The notes under the pieces: model-generated
The model's input: the letters and a program-made list of their open reading frames with translations, nothing else
The model's database searches: none
Told to the model about the DNA's origin: nothing
Assembly: GCF_009711165.2 (NCBI RefSeq)
Contig: NZ_WMID02000024.1
Coordinates: 15,419-79,418, forward strand
Origin: Flavobacterium sp. MC2016-06
GTDB taxonomy: Bacteria; Bacteroidota; Bacteroidia; Flavobacteriales; Flavobacteriaceae
Direction: 5' to 3'
Length of the DNA stretch: 64,000 bases
Made by a program: the position numbers and the translations under genes
In this document: piece after piece, positions 41,702 through 50,092 of the stretch
Numbering within the stretch: the stretch's first letter is position 1
Layout of the letters: every line of letters starts with the position of its first letter

Positions 41702-43276
41702 ATGCAAATGAAAAATTTAAAAATAAATAACAGATTTACTGTCGAATTACCCGCTGATCCAAACGAAACCAATGAAGTTCGTCAGGTTAAGAATACTTTA
41801 TTTTCTTATGTAAATCCAACGAAACCTTCCAATCCAAAACTAATTCATGCCTCAGAATCTGTTGCAGAAATGGTTGGAATTTCAAAAGAAGAAATTCAAT
41901 CTGAATCCTTTTTGAATGCTTTTTCCGGAAAAGAAATTCTTCCTGAAACACGTCCTTACGCGATGTGTTATGCAGGACATCAATTTGGGAATTGGGCTGG
42001 ACAATTGGGTGATGGCCGTGCTATAAACTTAACTGAAGTAGAACACAATAATCAGTTTTTTACTTTACAGTTAAAAGGTGCTGGAAAAACGCCATATTCA
42101 AGAACGGCAGATGGTTTGGCTGTTTTACGTTCTTCAATAAGAGAATATTTATGTGCCGAAGCCATGTATTATTTAGGTGTTCCTACTACTCGATCGCTTT
42201 CGCTAATGTTATCTGGTGACGAAGTTTTACGTGACATTTTATACAACGGAAATCCTGCATACGAAAAAGGAGCGATTGTAACTCGTGTGGCGCCATCTTT
42301 TATTCGTTTTGGAAGTTTTGAAATGATTACTTCCCGCAACGAATTGAAAAATTTAAAGCAATTTGTAGAATACACAATCAAATATTATTTTCCTGAAATT
42401 AAAGGTGAACCAAAAGAACAATATATACAATTCTTTAAAACGGTTGCCGATACTACTCGCAAAATGATTTTAGATTGGCAGCGAGTTGGTTTTGTTCACG
42501 GCGTTATGAACACCGATAATATGTCTATTCACGGAATTACGATTGATTACGGTCCTTATGGATGGTTAGAAAACTACGATCCAAATTGGACTCCAAATAC
42601 TACAGACAGTCAAAATAGAAGATATCGTTTTGGGAATCAACCTCAAGTGGCACAATGGAATTTGTTTCAATTGGCAAATGCAATTTATCCATTAATCAAT
42701 GAAGCAAAACCGCTTGAAGATATTTTAGAATCTTTTATTAAAGATTTTGATTCCGATTATAAAATCATGTTTTTGAGTAAAATAGGTTTATTTACTTCAA
42801 CAGAAACTGACAGTGAATTAATTGCTGATTTGGAAGCTAATTTACAAATGTCCGAAACTGATATGACCATATTTTTTAGAAATTTAAGTAAAATTAAAAA
42901 AGAAGATACTGTAGGAAATGCATTTGAAAAAATTAAAGATGCTTTTTATATTCCAGAAGAAATCGCCAATAATGTTTTAGAAAATTGGACAGTTTGGTTT
43001 GGAATTTATCTAAATAGGTTAAATGAAGAAAGTCTTTCTGATGAAGATCGCGCTGCAAAAATGAATGCCATAAATCCGAAATATGTATTGCGAAATTATA
43101 TGGCGCAATTAAGTATTGATGCTGCAGATCAAGGTGATTTTTCTCTGGTAAATGAGCTCTATACATTACTGCAGAAACCTTATGACGAACAGCCGGAAAT
43201 GGAAAAATGGTTTGCAAAAAGACCAGATTGGGCACGCTCAAAAGTAGGATGCTCTATGCTTTCTTGTAGTTCTTAA
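41702..43276 (+). CDS. selO: SelO/YdiU protein adenylyltransferase
   Basis: This is a 524-aa pseudokinase-fold enzyme that transfers AMP to protein side chains. Family motifs: CYAGHQFGNWAGQLGDGRAI, LQLKGAGKTPYSRTADG, VLRSSIREYLCAEAM, HGVMNTDNMSIHGITIDYGP and NQPQVAQWNLFQLA. The C terminus ends in CSMLSCSS; the selenocysteine found here in some eukaryotic members is a cysteine. In E. coli the protein responds to oxidative stress. The placement next to msrA agrees with that, though they are separated by about 190 bp with an inverted repeat. Confidence 0.93.
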   Translation: MQMKNLKINNRFTVELPADPNETNEVRQVKNTLFSYVNPTKPSNPKLIHASESVAEMVGISKEEIQSESFLNAFSGKEILPETRPYAMCYAGHQFGNWAGQLGDGRAINLTEVEHNNQFFTLQLKGAGKTPYSRTADGLAVLRSSIREYLCAEAMYYLGVPTTRSLSLMLSGDEVLRDILYNGNPAYEKGAIVTRVAPSFIRFGSFEMITSRNELKNLKQFVEYTIKYYFPEIKGEPKEQYIQFFKTVADTTRKMILDWQRVGFVHGVMNTDNMSIHGITIDYGPYGWLENYDPNWTPNTTDSQNRRYRFGNQPQVAQWNLFQLANAIYPLINEAKPLEDILESFIKDFDSDYKIMFLSKIGLFTSTETDSELIADLEANLQMSETDMTIFFRNLSKIKKEDTVGNAFEKIKDAFYIPEEIANNVLENWTVWFGIYLNRLNEESLSDEDRAAKMNAINPKYVLRNYMAQLSIDAADQGDFSLVNELYTLLQKPYDEQPEMEKWFAKRPDWARSKVGCSMLSCSS

Positions 43277-43285
43277 AGTTATTTT

Positions 43286-43344
43286 TGCCACAGATTAAAA
43301 GATTTCAATGATTAATCTATAAAATCCTTTAATCTGGGGCAAAT
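43286..43344. repeat. Inverted repeat GCCACAGATTAAA
   Basis: TTTGCCACAGATTAAAAGATT pairs (imperfectly) with AATCCTTTAATCTGGGGCAA. It lies directly after selO. Confidence 0.6.
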
Positions 43345-43365
43345 TTTATTTTCGGTAAAGTTTTT

Positions 43366-43456
43366 TGCCACGAATTACACTAATTTACACGAATTAGATT
43401 TTTTAAATTTAATTAAAGAAAAAAATTAGTGATAATTAGTGTAATTCGTGGCAAAC
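43366..43456. repeat. Inverted repeat GCCACGAATTACACTAATT
   Basis: TTTGCCACGAATTACACTAA pairs with TTAGTGTAATTCGTGGCAAA. It lies between convergent selO and the ypdA-like gene and can act as a bidirectional transcription stop. Confidence 0.7.
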
Positions 43457-43461
43457 CCTTT

Positions 43462-44430
43462 TTATTTCGAAGTTATATAATCAACAATCATATTAGCATG
43501 AATGCGAGAATTTTCGATAAACCATTTATGCGTCTGCATTCCTCCGCAGACAACTCCAGCCAAGAATAAGCCTTTTACATTAGTTTCCATAGTTTCAGGA
43601 TTATAAGTTGGCACTTTTAGCTCATCATCAGACAATTGAATACCCATGTTTTCTAGAAAAGACAAATCTGGTTTGTAGCCAGTCAGCGCCAAAACAAAGT
43701 CATTTTCTATAGTAACTTTTCCGGTAGGAGTTTCAATTTCTACTTCATTATCTCTAATCTCAGTAATATTAGACTCAAAATAAGCTTTAATACTACCTTC
43801 GGCAATTCTGTTTTCGATATCTGGTTTTACCCAATATTTTACTCGATTATTAATTTCATTTTTACGAATTACCATGGTAACATTTGCTCCTTTTCGCCAG
43901 CATTCTAAAGCTGCATCAACAGAAGAATTGTTTGCACCAACAACCAAAATGTTTCTAAAAGCATATTCATGCGCTTCTTTATAATAATGGCGAACTTTAG
44001 GTAGTTCTTCGCCTTTTAGATTCATTTCAATCGGAAGATCATAAAAACCAGTTGCAATAATCACATTTTTTGCTTCGTAAAAGGCCTTATCAGTTTTTAT
44101 TTTAAATGATCCATTTTGCTGTTTATTAACTTCAGAAACTCTTTCAAATAAATTAATAGAAAAATTAAAGTAACGATGAATGTTTCTATAATATTCTAAA
44201 GCTTCTGGGCGTCCTGGCTTTGGTGCCAGGCAATTAAACGGAATATCGCCAATTTCTAATCTTTCTGCTGTAGAGAAAAAGGTCATGTACAAAGGATAAT
44301 TGAAAATACTATTTACAATTGCTCCTTTTTCTATAATTAAATAACGAAGATTTTTCTTTTGAGCTTCAATAGCGCAGGCCAGTCCAATAGGGCCGCCGCC
44401 AACTATTACTAAATCATATTGTTCTGTCAT
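43462..44430 (-). CDS. YpdA-type flavin disulfide reductase
   Basis: This is a 322-aa FAD/NAD(P) oxidoreductase. The N-terminal FAD motif is VIVGGGPIGLA (about residues 8-18), the second nucleotide-binding GANNSSVDAALEC is at about 166-178 and the ATGFYDLP turn near 125. It matches YpdA (bacillithiol disulfide reductase) in its opening NYPLYMTFFSTAERLEIG. A low-molecular-weight thiol role is therefore likely. It ends a two-gene unit, starting 7 bp after the CYTH gene. Confidence 0.88.
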   Translation of the reverse strand: MTEQYDLVIVGGGPIGLACAIEAQKKNLRYLIIEKGAIVNSIFNYPLYMTFFSTAERLEIGDIPFNCLAPKPGRPEALEYYRNIHRYFNFSINLFERVSEVNKQQNGSFKIKTDKAFYEAKNVIIATGFYDLPIEMNLKGEELPKVRHYYKEAHEYAFRNILVVGANNSSVDAALECWRKGANVTMVIRKNEINNRVKYWVKPDIENRIAEGSIKAYFESNITEIRDNEVEIETPTGKVTIENDFVLALTGYKPDLSFLENMGIQLSDDELKVPTYNPETMETNVKGLFLAGVVCGGMQTHKWFIENSRIHANMIVDYITSK

Positions 44431-44437
44431 AACGCTT

Positions 44438-44908
44438 TTATTTCCAATCCTTAAAAGGGGTTTTACTCAAGTAAGCGTTATAATAACGTTCATCATTTGT
44501 TACTTCTTCACCCAGCCAATCTGGTTTTTCAAACTCTTCGTCTTCAGCGTTAAGTTCGATTTCTGCCATAATTAAGCCTTCATTATCTCCATAAAATTCA
44601 TCGACTTCAAAAACATGATTTCCTGATTTTATTTCAAAACGTGTTTTTTCAATTTTGCCTTTTTCGCATAATTTAAGCAGTTCTTGCGCTTCATCAATCG
44701 GAATTTCATTTTCCCATTCAAAACGCGACATACCACCTTGATGTCCAATACCTTTTATGGTAATAAATCCTTTTTGGCCTTTAATTCTAACCCTAACAGT
44801 TCTTTCGGGAAGAGAACTCAAATAACCTTGTGCAATTTTATTTTGAGTAAAAGCCTGTTCTTTAAAATCAGTAGATTTTACAAGAAACTTTCTTTCAATT
44901 TCAATCAT
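44438..44908 (-). CDS. CYTH-domain (ttm-type) phosphatase
   Basis: This is a 156-aa single CYTH domain. The signature ExExK is at MIEIERKFLV (residues 3-8). Basic strand residues VRVRIKGQKGFITIKG and acidic residues VFEVDEFYG and LIMAEIEL form the tunnel that binds triphosphates with divalent metal. Bacterial members are usually inorganic triphosphatases, rarely class IV adenylate cyclases. It is translated just upstream of the YpdA-like gene. Confidence 0.9.
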   Translation of the reverse strand: MIEIERKFLVKSTDFKEQAFTQNKIAQGYLSSLPERTVRVRIKGQKGFITIKGIGHQGGMSRFEWENEIPIDEAQELLKLCEKGKIEKTRFEIKSGNHVFEVDEFYGDNEGLIMAEIELNAEDEEFEKPDWLGEEVTNDERYYNAYLSKTPFKDWK

Positions 44909-45101
44909 TTTTTCTTTTAAATTAATTTTTACTGCAAGTTACAGAATTTTAGCAACTATTTAATTAGGATTTTAACTACAAATTACTTAATTGAAATGTT
45001 AATTTATAACAATAAGTTAATTCGTACAATAAACTTTGTTGCAAATTAAGTAAAACGTTAAAATATCTGATTATTAAGATATTACGTATTTATTTTTTGG
45101 C

Positions 45102-45109
45102 TAAATTTG
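45102..45109 (+). promoter_or_regulatory. -7 element TAAATTTG of the OmpA-family gene
   Basis: TAAATTTG lies 23 bases before the ATG at 45133. It overlaps codons of an upstream TTG-initiated reading that is therefore rejected. Confidence 0.55.
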
Positions 45110-45132
45110 ACATAATTTTAACTTTAAAACTT

Positions 45133-46041
45133 ATGTCTAAAAAAGCACTTTATCTCTTAGGCATTGCTATAACTATTATTTTTGGTACATTTTTGTACAT
45201 GAAATTCTGTTGCAATTGCTGTATGAAAACTCCAACTGAAGATACTGAAAAAACAGTTGCAGTTGAAACAAAAGAACCTGATTATGTTCCTTTTGTTCTA
45301 AATGGTTCAGGAATTGATTATCAAACCCATGATAACCTCAAGTTCCTTAAAAACAGTGCAATGTTAATTATTCCTGTTGGTGATTCTGTTGTAAATGGAA
45401 TTGAAAAACTTAAGACGTACTTAATTTCAAATCCAAAACAAAAAATCACGATCACAGGTTATGCAACTTCTGATGAGAAGAACAATACGACTTTTGAGAA
45501 TCTTGGTTTAGCTAGGGCAAATGATGTTAAAAATTATTTTGTTTCTAAAGGCCTATCAGAAAATCAGTTTAATACAAAAGGAGAAATCATTGATAAGTGG
45601 AAAATGAGTGCAGATACTCTTTTAGGTCCTGCAGCATATAATTTTGAGGCAGTAGACACAACAGCTGTTACTGATGAATGGAGTGCTTTGAAAGATAAAA
45701 TCAATGCAGATCCTTTAGTTCTTCATTTTAATACAAACAAATCAAGTGAAAAACTAGATGCTTCTCAAAAGCAAAAAGTAGCTGCTATTGCTAAATATGT
45801 AAGTAATGTAAAAGATGCATCTGTTTTAGTTGTTGGACATTCTGATAATGTTGGAAATCGTGATGCAAATGTAATTTTGGCTCAAAAACGTGCCGATTTT
45901 ACTAGAAGCTATTTAGCTAAAAATGGCATAGAAGCTTCACGTATTGAAACGCAATCAAAAGGTCCTGATGAGCCTGTTGGTGAAAACAATACAAGTGAAG
46001 GAAAAGCAAACAACAGAAGAACTGTCATTACAATAAAATAA
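45133..46041 (+). CDS. OmpA-family protein with N-terminal membrane anchor
   Basis: This is a 302-aa protein. The ATG at 45133 gives MSKKALYLLGIAITIIFGTF, a membrane anchor followed by a cysteine cluster CCNCC (about residues 25-29). Two OmpA-like peptidoglycan-binding modules follow: one at about 80-155 (TITGYATSDEKNNTTFENLG) and a clearer one at 200-302 (LVVGHSDNVGNRDANVILAQKR, then NNRRTVI). The protein probably links the envelope to peptidoglycan. It is followed by a membrane-anchored helix-hairpin-helix protein 20 bp downstream. Confidence 0.85.
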   Translation: MSKKALYLLGIAITIIFGTFLYMKFCCNCCMKTPTEDTEKTVAVETKEPDYVPFVLNGSGIDYQTHDNLKFLKNSAMLIIPVGDSVVNGIEKLKTYLISNPKQKITITGYATSDEKNNTTFENLGLARANDVKNYFVSKGLSENQFNTKGEIIDKWKMSADTLLGPAAYNFEAVDTTAVTDEWSALKDKINADPLVLHFNTNKSSEKLDASQKQKVAAIAKYVSNVKDASVLVVGHSDNVGNRDANVILAQKRADFTRSYLAKNGIEASRIETQSKGPDEPVGENNTSEGKANNRRTVITIK

Positions 46042-46061
46042 TTATTTAAAAACATAACATT

Positions 46062-46610
46062 ATGAATATACCTTGTATCTTAATACCTGCTTTGGTGGGA
46101 TTAATCTGTGGAATTTTAGGTTACCTAATTGGAAAAATGAACTCTAAAAATGATGATTCTCTAGCTTTGTCTTTACAAGCTGATTTAGATGCCTGCAAAG
46201 CAAATACCAAAAACTTGAATGCTAGAATTGCAACTTTAGAAGCTGATTTAAAAGCTGCTAAAGCTAATATTTCTACACAATCTTTTGCTGGTACAGCTGT
46301 TCCTGCATTTATCTTCGATGGAGCTTTGGCTGCAACAGTTTTTGGAACTAAAATAAAAGAAAACGATTTGAAAATAGTAGAAGGAATTGGCCCTAAAATT
46401 GAGGAACTTTATCATAGTGCAGGCATCAATACGTGGCTGGCTTTATCTGAAACTTCTACTGCAAAATCACAAGCTATTTTAGATGCTGCAGGCGAGAACT
46501 ACGCAATTCATAACCCAGGTACTTGGGCCAAACAAGCTGCATTAGCTTATCAAGGCAAATGGCAGGAATTAAAAGACTGGCAGGAAGTTTTAGACGGTGG
46601 TAAAGAATAA
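46062..46610 (+). CDS. Membrane-anchored protein with helix-hairpin-helix-like domain
   Basis: This is a 182-aa protein. An N-terminal membrane helix (CILIPALVGLICGILGYLIG) is followed by a coiled coil (LDACKANTKNLNARIATLEA, about 45-75). A C-terminal domain has KIVEGIGPKIEELYHSAGIN (about 107-126), the pattern of a helix-hairpin-helix, continuing to WAKQAALAYQGKWQELKDWQ. Such domains bind DNA non-specifically in cytoplasmic proteins. Here the anchor and the OmpA neighbour suggest an envelope role. Partner and function are unknown. Confidence 0.7.
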   Translation: MNIPCILIPALVGLICGILGYLIGKMNSKNDDSLALSLQADLDACKANTKNLNARIATLEADLKAAKANISTQSFAGTAVPAFIFDGALAATVFGTKIKENDLKIVEGIGPKIEELYHSAGINTWLALSETSTAKSQAILDAAGENYAIHNPGTWAKQAALAYQGKWQELKDWQEVLDGGKE

Positions 46611-46624
46611 GTTTATCTATAAAT

Positions 46625-46652
46625 AAAAAAACTGGCTTTAAGCCAGTTTTTT
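46625..46652. terminator. Bidirectional terminator after the HhH gene and menC
   Basis: AAAAAACTGGCTT / AAGCCAGTTTTTTT, between convergent genes. It touches the menC stop codon. Confidence 0.85.
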
Positions 46653-47743
46653 TATACTTTGTCTAAAAATTGAGAATCCCAATTTTTAGTAATATTGTAC
46701 CATAATTGACCTTTTGAAACTTCGAGCGGGCAATCAAAATTATTGGTATACAGTGCTCCTGTTCCTAAACCTTGAGGCATTTTTGAGTTTTGCATAAATG
46801 TCCATTGTGCAATAGCATTTAGTCCAATATTACTTTCTAATGCAGATGTTATCCACCAGCCAATATTGTGTTTTTCTGCCAGAGTAATCCATTCTTGAGT
46901 TCCTCTAAAACCACCAATAAAACTAGGCTTAAGAATAATATATTGCGGTTTTATTTTTTGCAAAAGCTGTTCTTTTTCTTCTAATGAAAATACACCAATT
47001 AATTCTTCGTCTAAAGCAATTGGAAATGGTGTTACTTGACACAAATCTGACATTGCTTGAACGTTACCTTTCTTTATAGGTTGTTCTACACTATGTAATT
47101 GAAATACATCTAATTGTTTTAATTTATCTAAAGTTTCATTTAAAGCAAAAGCACCATTTGCATCTACGCGAATTTCTATTTGCTGTGCCGAAAAATGACT
47201 TCGGATAAACTGCAGCAATTCTAATTCTTTTTGAAAATCTATTGCACCTATTTTAAGTTTAATACAATTAAAACCCTGCTCTAGTTTCTCTTCAATCTGC
47301 TCTTTCATAAAAGAAGCTTCACCCATCCAGACTAAACCATTTATAACAATTGATTTAGAATTTGAAGTAAAATCAGAAGGAAATAAAACATACGGATTTT
47401 CGCTTTTAAGAGATAAAAAAGCCATTTCAACCCCGAATTGAATGGAAGGAAATTCTAACAATGATTCCCAAAGAGCTGTTTCTCCTAAATGAATGTTTTG
47501 GCAAACCCAGTTTAGCTGTTCTTCATAATCATCACGATCATCTGCACTTAAACCACGAAGTATACCGCACTCTCCTATTCCTTTTTTACCGTTTTCTTCA
47601 AGAATAATAAACCAAGTTTCCTTCTCGGTCATAACTCCTCTAGATGTTCCAGAAGGACGTTTAAACTCGAGCATGTATTGGTGGTAAGTCGCTTTCAAAA
47701 TTTTGGTGTTTTTTTTTAAACCATATAAGTTATATAAGCTCAT
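46652..47743 (-). CDS. menC: o-Succinylbenzoate synthase
   Basis: This is a 363-aa enolase-superfamily enzyme of menaquinone synthesis (dehydrates SHCHC to o-succinylbenzoate). Acid/base lysine in CIKLKIGA, metal ligands in IRVDANGAF, VEQP and ALDEEL, and the second lysine in IILKPSFIGG. The first ~15 residues (MSLYNLYGLKKNTKI) are encoded by a copy of an interspersed repeat. The ancestral start was perhaps the TTG at 47698 (before KATYHQYMLEFKRPSG), giving 349 aa. It is the first of four men genes on this strand. Confidence 0.9.
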   Translation of the reverse strand: MSLYNLYGLKKNTKILKATYHQYMLEFKRPSGTSRGVMTEKETWFIILEENGKKGIGECGILRGLSADDRDDYEEQLNWVCQNIHLGETALWESLLEFPSIQFGVEMAFLSLKSENPYVLFPSDFTSNSKSIVINGLVWMGEASFMKEQIEEKLEQGFNCIKLKIGAIDFQKELELLQFIRSHFSAQQIEIRVDANGAFALNETLDKLKQLDVFQLHSVEQPIKKGNVQAMSDLCQVTPFPIALDEELIGVFSLEEKEQLLQKIKPQYIILKPSFIGGFRGTQEWITLAEKHNIGWWITSALESNIGLNAIAQWTFMQNSKMPQGLGTGALYTNNFDCPLEVSKGQLWYNITKNWDSQFLDKV

Positions 47744-47909
47744 TTTAGTTTTACTTTGGGTTGAACTTAAATGATTTAAGCTATATAAGTTTAACTAAGT
47801 GTAAAACTAAAATGAGCTTATATCACTTAATATGGTAAAATTTTGGTTATATAAATAAACTTAGCGCAAGCCTAAAATGAACTTATATCACTTATATGGT
47901 AAAATTTTA
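47720..47909. repeat. Three copies of a CTTATATnACTTATATGG repeat around the menC start
   Basis: Copy a, in minus orientation, spans about 47720-47754 and includes the menC ATG. Copies b (47807-47847) and c (47871-47909) are in plus orientation and read CTAAAATGAGCTTATATCAC and CTAAAATGAACTTATATCAC, each followed by TTA-ATATGGTAAAATTTT. A 23-bp stretch (47732-47754) pairs perfectly with 47801-47823. Confidence 0.75.
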
Positions 47910-49109
47910 ATTATAAAGCTTCAAAACTTTATCGAAATCTTTTGATGGTAAACCTGCTTTTTTAAATACTTCAAAGTCAGCTTTGGTTTTATCTTCCCAG
48001 CTTAAGTTTTCGGATACATTTTGAGATTTATATTGCTTATAGATTACTTTTGCAGTGCTGTAATCATCACTTATTAAATAAGTATGTGCCAGGTTTAATT
48101 TTATTGTTAATTCTGTGTCGTCCAGCTTTTCTCCTTCTTTCAAGAATTTAAGTGCTTTGGCATATTGTCTTGTCAAGATATAACAATATCCAATCGAACT
48201 GTAATCTAAAGCAGTTGCTTTTCCTTCGCCAATTATTGTAGCTAATTTTTGAATCGCTTCGTTGTATTGCTGTGATTGTATTAAAACCGAAGCTTGTGTT
48301 CTTAAATCATTAAAGACATTTTTAGAAATATCGGCATCTTTATAACATAGATTTCCGAAATCTTTATATACTTTGTTTTTTTCTATTGGCAATAGTTTTT
48401 GAAACTCTGTATATCGATATTGTTTCATTATTTTTTCTAGAATGCAAACACAAAAATCATCAGAATTGGCCATTTTTTGGGCCATTGTAGATGTTTTACA
48501 CAAACTTATGATTTCGTTTTTATTGTCTTGATTCCAACCACGATTTAGTTTAGTATCAACCCACGGTACAACTTCTAAAACTATTTTTTGACTTAAAAGC
48601 CAGTTTTTGCTTTCGAAACCAAACCAAATTACGGGCGTATTTTCTTTTATGCAAGATGATTTATCTAATGATAATCGTTTGGCGTCTTTGCTTACTGGCT
48701 CTGCTTGTGAAAAACATGCTTTGTCTATTTTTCCGTCGCTGACATAACTTTTTGCATTTTCATTTGATGTAAAAATAGCATACGTACATTGATCGTCTCC
48801 AGATATTTTTGACATTAAAAAAACTGCTCCTGCAGAACCTTGACTTATTCCGGTTGGATCTGGAATGGCTTTTAGCACTGAAACCAGACTATTTGTAATT
48901 TCTTGATTTTTGTCTAAAAGTGTAATTCTATAGACAATTTCGGTAGTTCCAACAGGTAAATCTTCTGTATTTACAGTCATTCTATCACGAGCAGAAACTA
49001 AAAACTCTTTTGTTGTAGCGCGTTCTTTATCCCAATATCCGTCTTTTTGAGCTGAGACATTATAAAATGAACTCAGTAAAAGAAATAAAAATATTTTTTT
49101 TGAAGCCAT
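47907..49109 (-). CDS. Exported TPR-repeat protein
   Basis: This is a 400-aa protein with signal peptide MASKKIFLFLLLSSFYNVSA. An N-terminal beta-rich domain (about 25-185) and a cysteine-containing middle (FCVCILEKIMKQY) are followed by tetratricopeptide repeats from about 265 (ASVLIQSQQYNEAIQKLATI, then IGYCYILTRQYAKALKFLKE and LNLAHTYLISDDYSTAKVIY). TPRs mediate protein contacts. Function unknown; not part of the menaquinone path by sequence. Confidence 0.75.
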   Translation of the reverse strand: MASKKIFLFLLLSSFYNVSAQKDGYWDKERATTKEFLVSARDRMTVNTEDLPVGTTEIVYRITLLDKNQEITNSLVSVLKAIPDPTGISQGSAGAVFLMSKISGDDQCTYAIFTSNENAKSYVSDGKIDKACFSQAEPVSKDAKRLSLDKSSCIKENTPVIWFGFESKNWLLSQKIVLEVVPWVDTKLNRGWNQDNKNEIISLCKTSTMAQKMANSDDFCVCILEKIMKQYRYTEFQKLLPIEKNKVYKDFGNLCYKDADISKNVFNDLRTQASVLIQSQQYNEAIQKLATIIGEGKATALDYSSIGYCYILTRQYAKALKFLKEGEKLDDTELTIKLNLAHTYLISDDYSTAKVIYKQYKSQNVSENLSWEDKTKADFEVFKKAGLPSKDFDKVLKLYN

Positions 49110-49221
49110 GTTTGATTTAGATGATAAGTTTTATCAGGAATTACAAAATTTGCGCCAGTTTTTTTTAATCAAAAATTATTGTGAGAACAAGTGCTTTAGT
49201 CTTAATTTTTCGCAATATTCT

Positions 49222-49300
49222 CATTCTGGCTAAGGAAGAATCTTCGTTTGCTGAGCCACTTTGTAGAGTTTCTATCGAAGATTCTTCCTTCGTCAGAATG
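49222..49300. repeat. Inverted repeat CATTCTGGCTAAGGAAGAATC
   Basis: CATTCTGGCTAAGGAAGAATC pairs with GATTCTTCCTTCGTCAGAATG. It belongs to the same palindrome family as 27451-27520 and 59269-59353. Confidence 0.75.
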
Positions 49301-49386
49301 ACACAACTATGTGTTATTCACTGTTCCTGTGTGATTTCTCCTTCGCCGAAATGACAAAAATTGCGATTAATTTTAGTCTAATTGTA

Positions 49387-50064
49387 TTATAATTCTATTG
49401 ATTCTCCAATTTCAAGAAGCATTAAATCTTTTCCTTTATCAAAAAATTTACGAATAGATTCTTCGTGATCGATTTTAATGTAACCAAAAGTATCGTAATG
49501 GTAGCCTAAAATTTTATCGCATTCTACAAAATCTGAAGCAATAATTGCATCTTCAACATCCATTGTAAAATTGTTTCCGATTGGAAGAATTACTAAATCT
49601 AATTCTGTTCTTAACGGGATTAATTTCATATCCATTGTAAGTGCAGTGTCTCCAGCAATGTAGATGTTTTTATGCTCGCCTTCGATTACAAAACCTCCAG
49701 GATTTCCACCGTAAGATCCGTCAGGAAAACAGCTTGAGTGTATTGCATTTACATACTTTACAGTTCCAAAATCAAATTTCCAGCTTCCACCGTGATTCAT
49801 TGGGTGCGCTTGAAAACCTAATTTTGCATAATAACTAGCAATTTCGGCATTTGAAACAATTGTTGCGTTTGTATTTTTTGCAATAGCTTCAGCATCTAAA
49901 ATATGGTCGCCATGTGCGTGTGTCAATAAAATATAATCGGCTTTTAATGAGTTGATGTCGATTGCTGCAGCTTCTGGATTTCCTGTAATAAAAGGATCTA
50001 CAATAATATGTTTTCCTCCAACTTCAATTCCTAATGAAGCGTGTCCGTAAAATGTAATTTTCAT
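49387..50064 (-). CDS. UPF0173-type metal-dependent hydrolase
   Basis: This is a 225-aa metallo-beta-lactamase-fold protein without signal peptide. The zinc motif HxHxDH is in LLTHAHGDHILD (about 49-56), with a further histidine in AIHSSCFPDGSYGG and the aspartate in IAGDTALTMDM. The C-terminal LGYHYDTFGYI carries the last ligand. The substrate is unknown. It begins 28 bp after menA stops on the same strand, and a link to quinone metabolism is possible only by context. Confidence 0.85.
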   Translation of the reverse strand: MKITFYGHASLGIEVGGKHIIVDPFITGNPEAAAIDINSLKADYILLTHAHGDHILDAEAIAKNTNATIVSNAEIASYYAKLGFQAHPMNHGGSWKFDFGTVKYVNAIHSSCFPDGSYGGNPGGFVIEGEHKNIYIAGDTALTMDMKLIPLRTELDLVILPIGNNFTMDVEDAIIASDFVECDKILGYHYDTFGYIKIDHEESIRKFFDKGKDLMLLEIGESIEL

Positions 50065-50092
50065 TTTTTAAATTTTTTAAAGTTGTTCTTAA

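Noticed and set aside
43250..43276. Possible selenocysteine in SelO
   Set aside because: The C-terminal CSMLSCSS is encoded without an in-frame TGA before the normal TAA stop; the position is cysteine.
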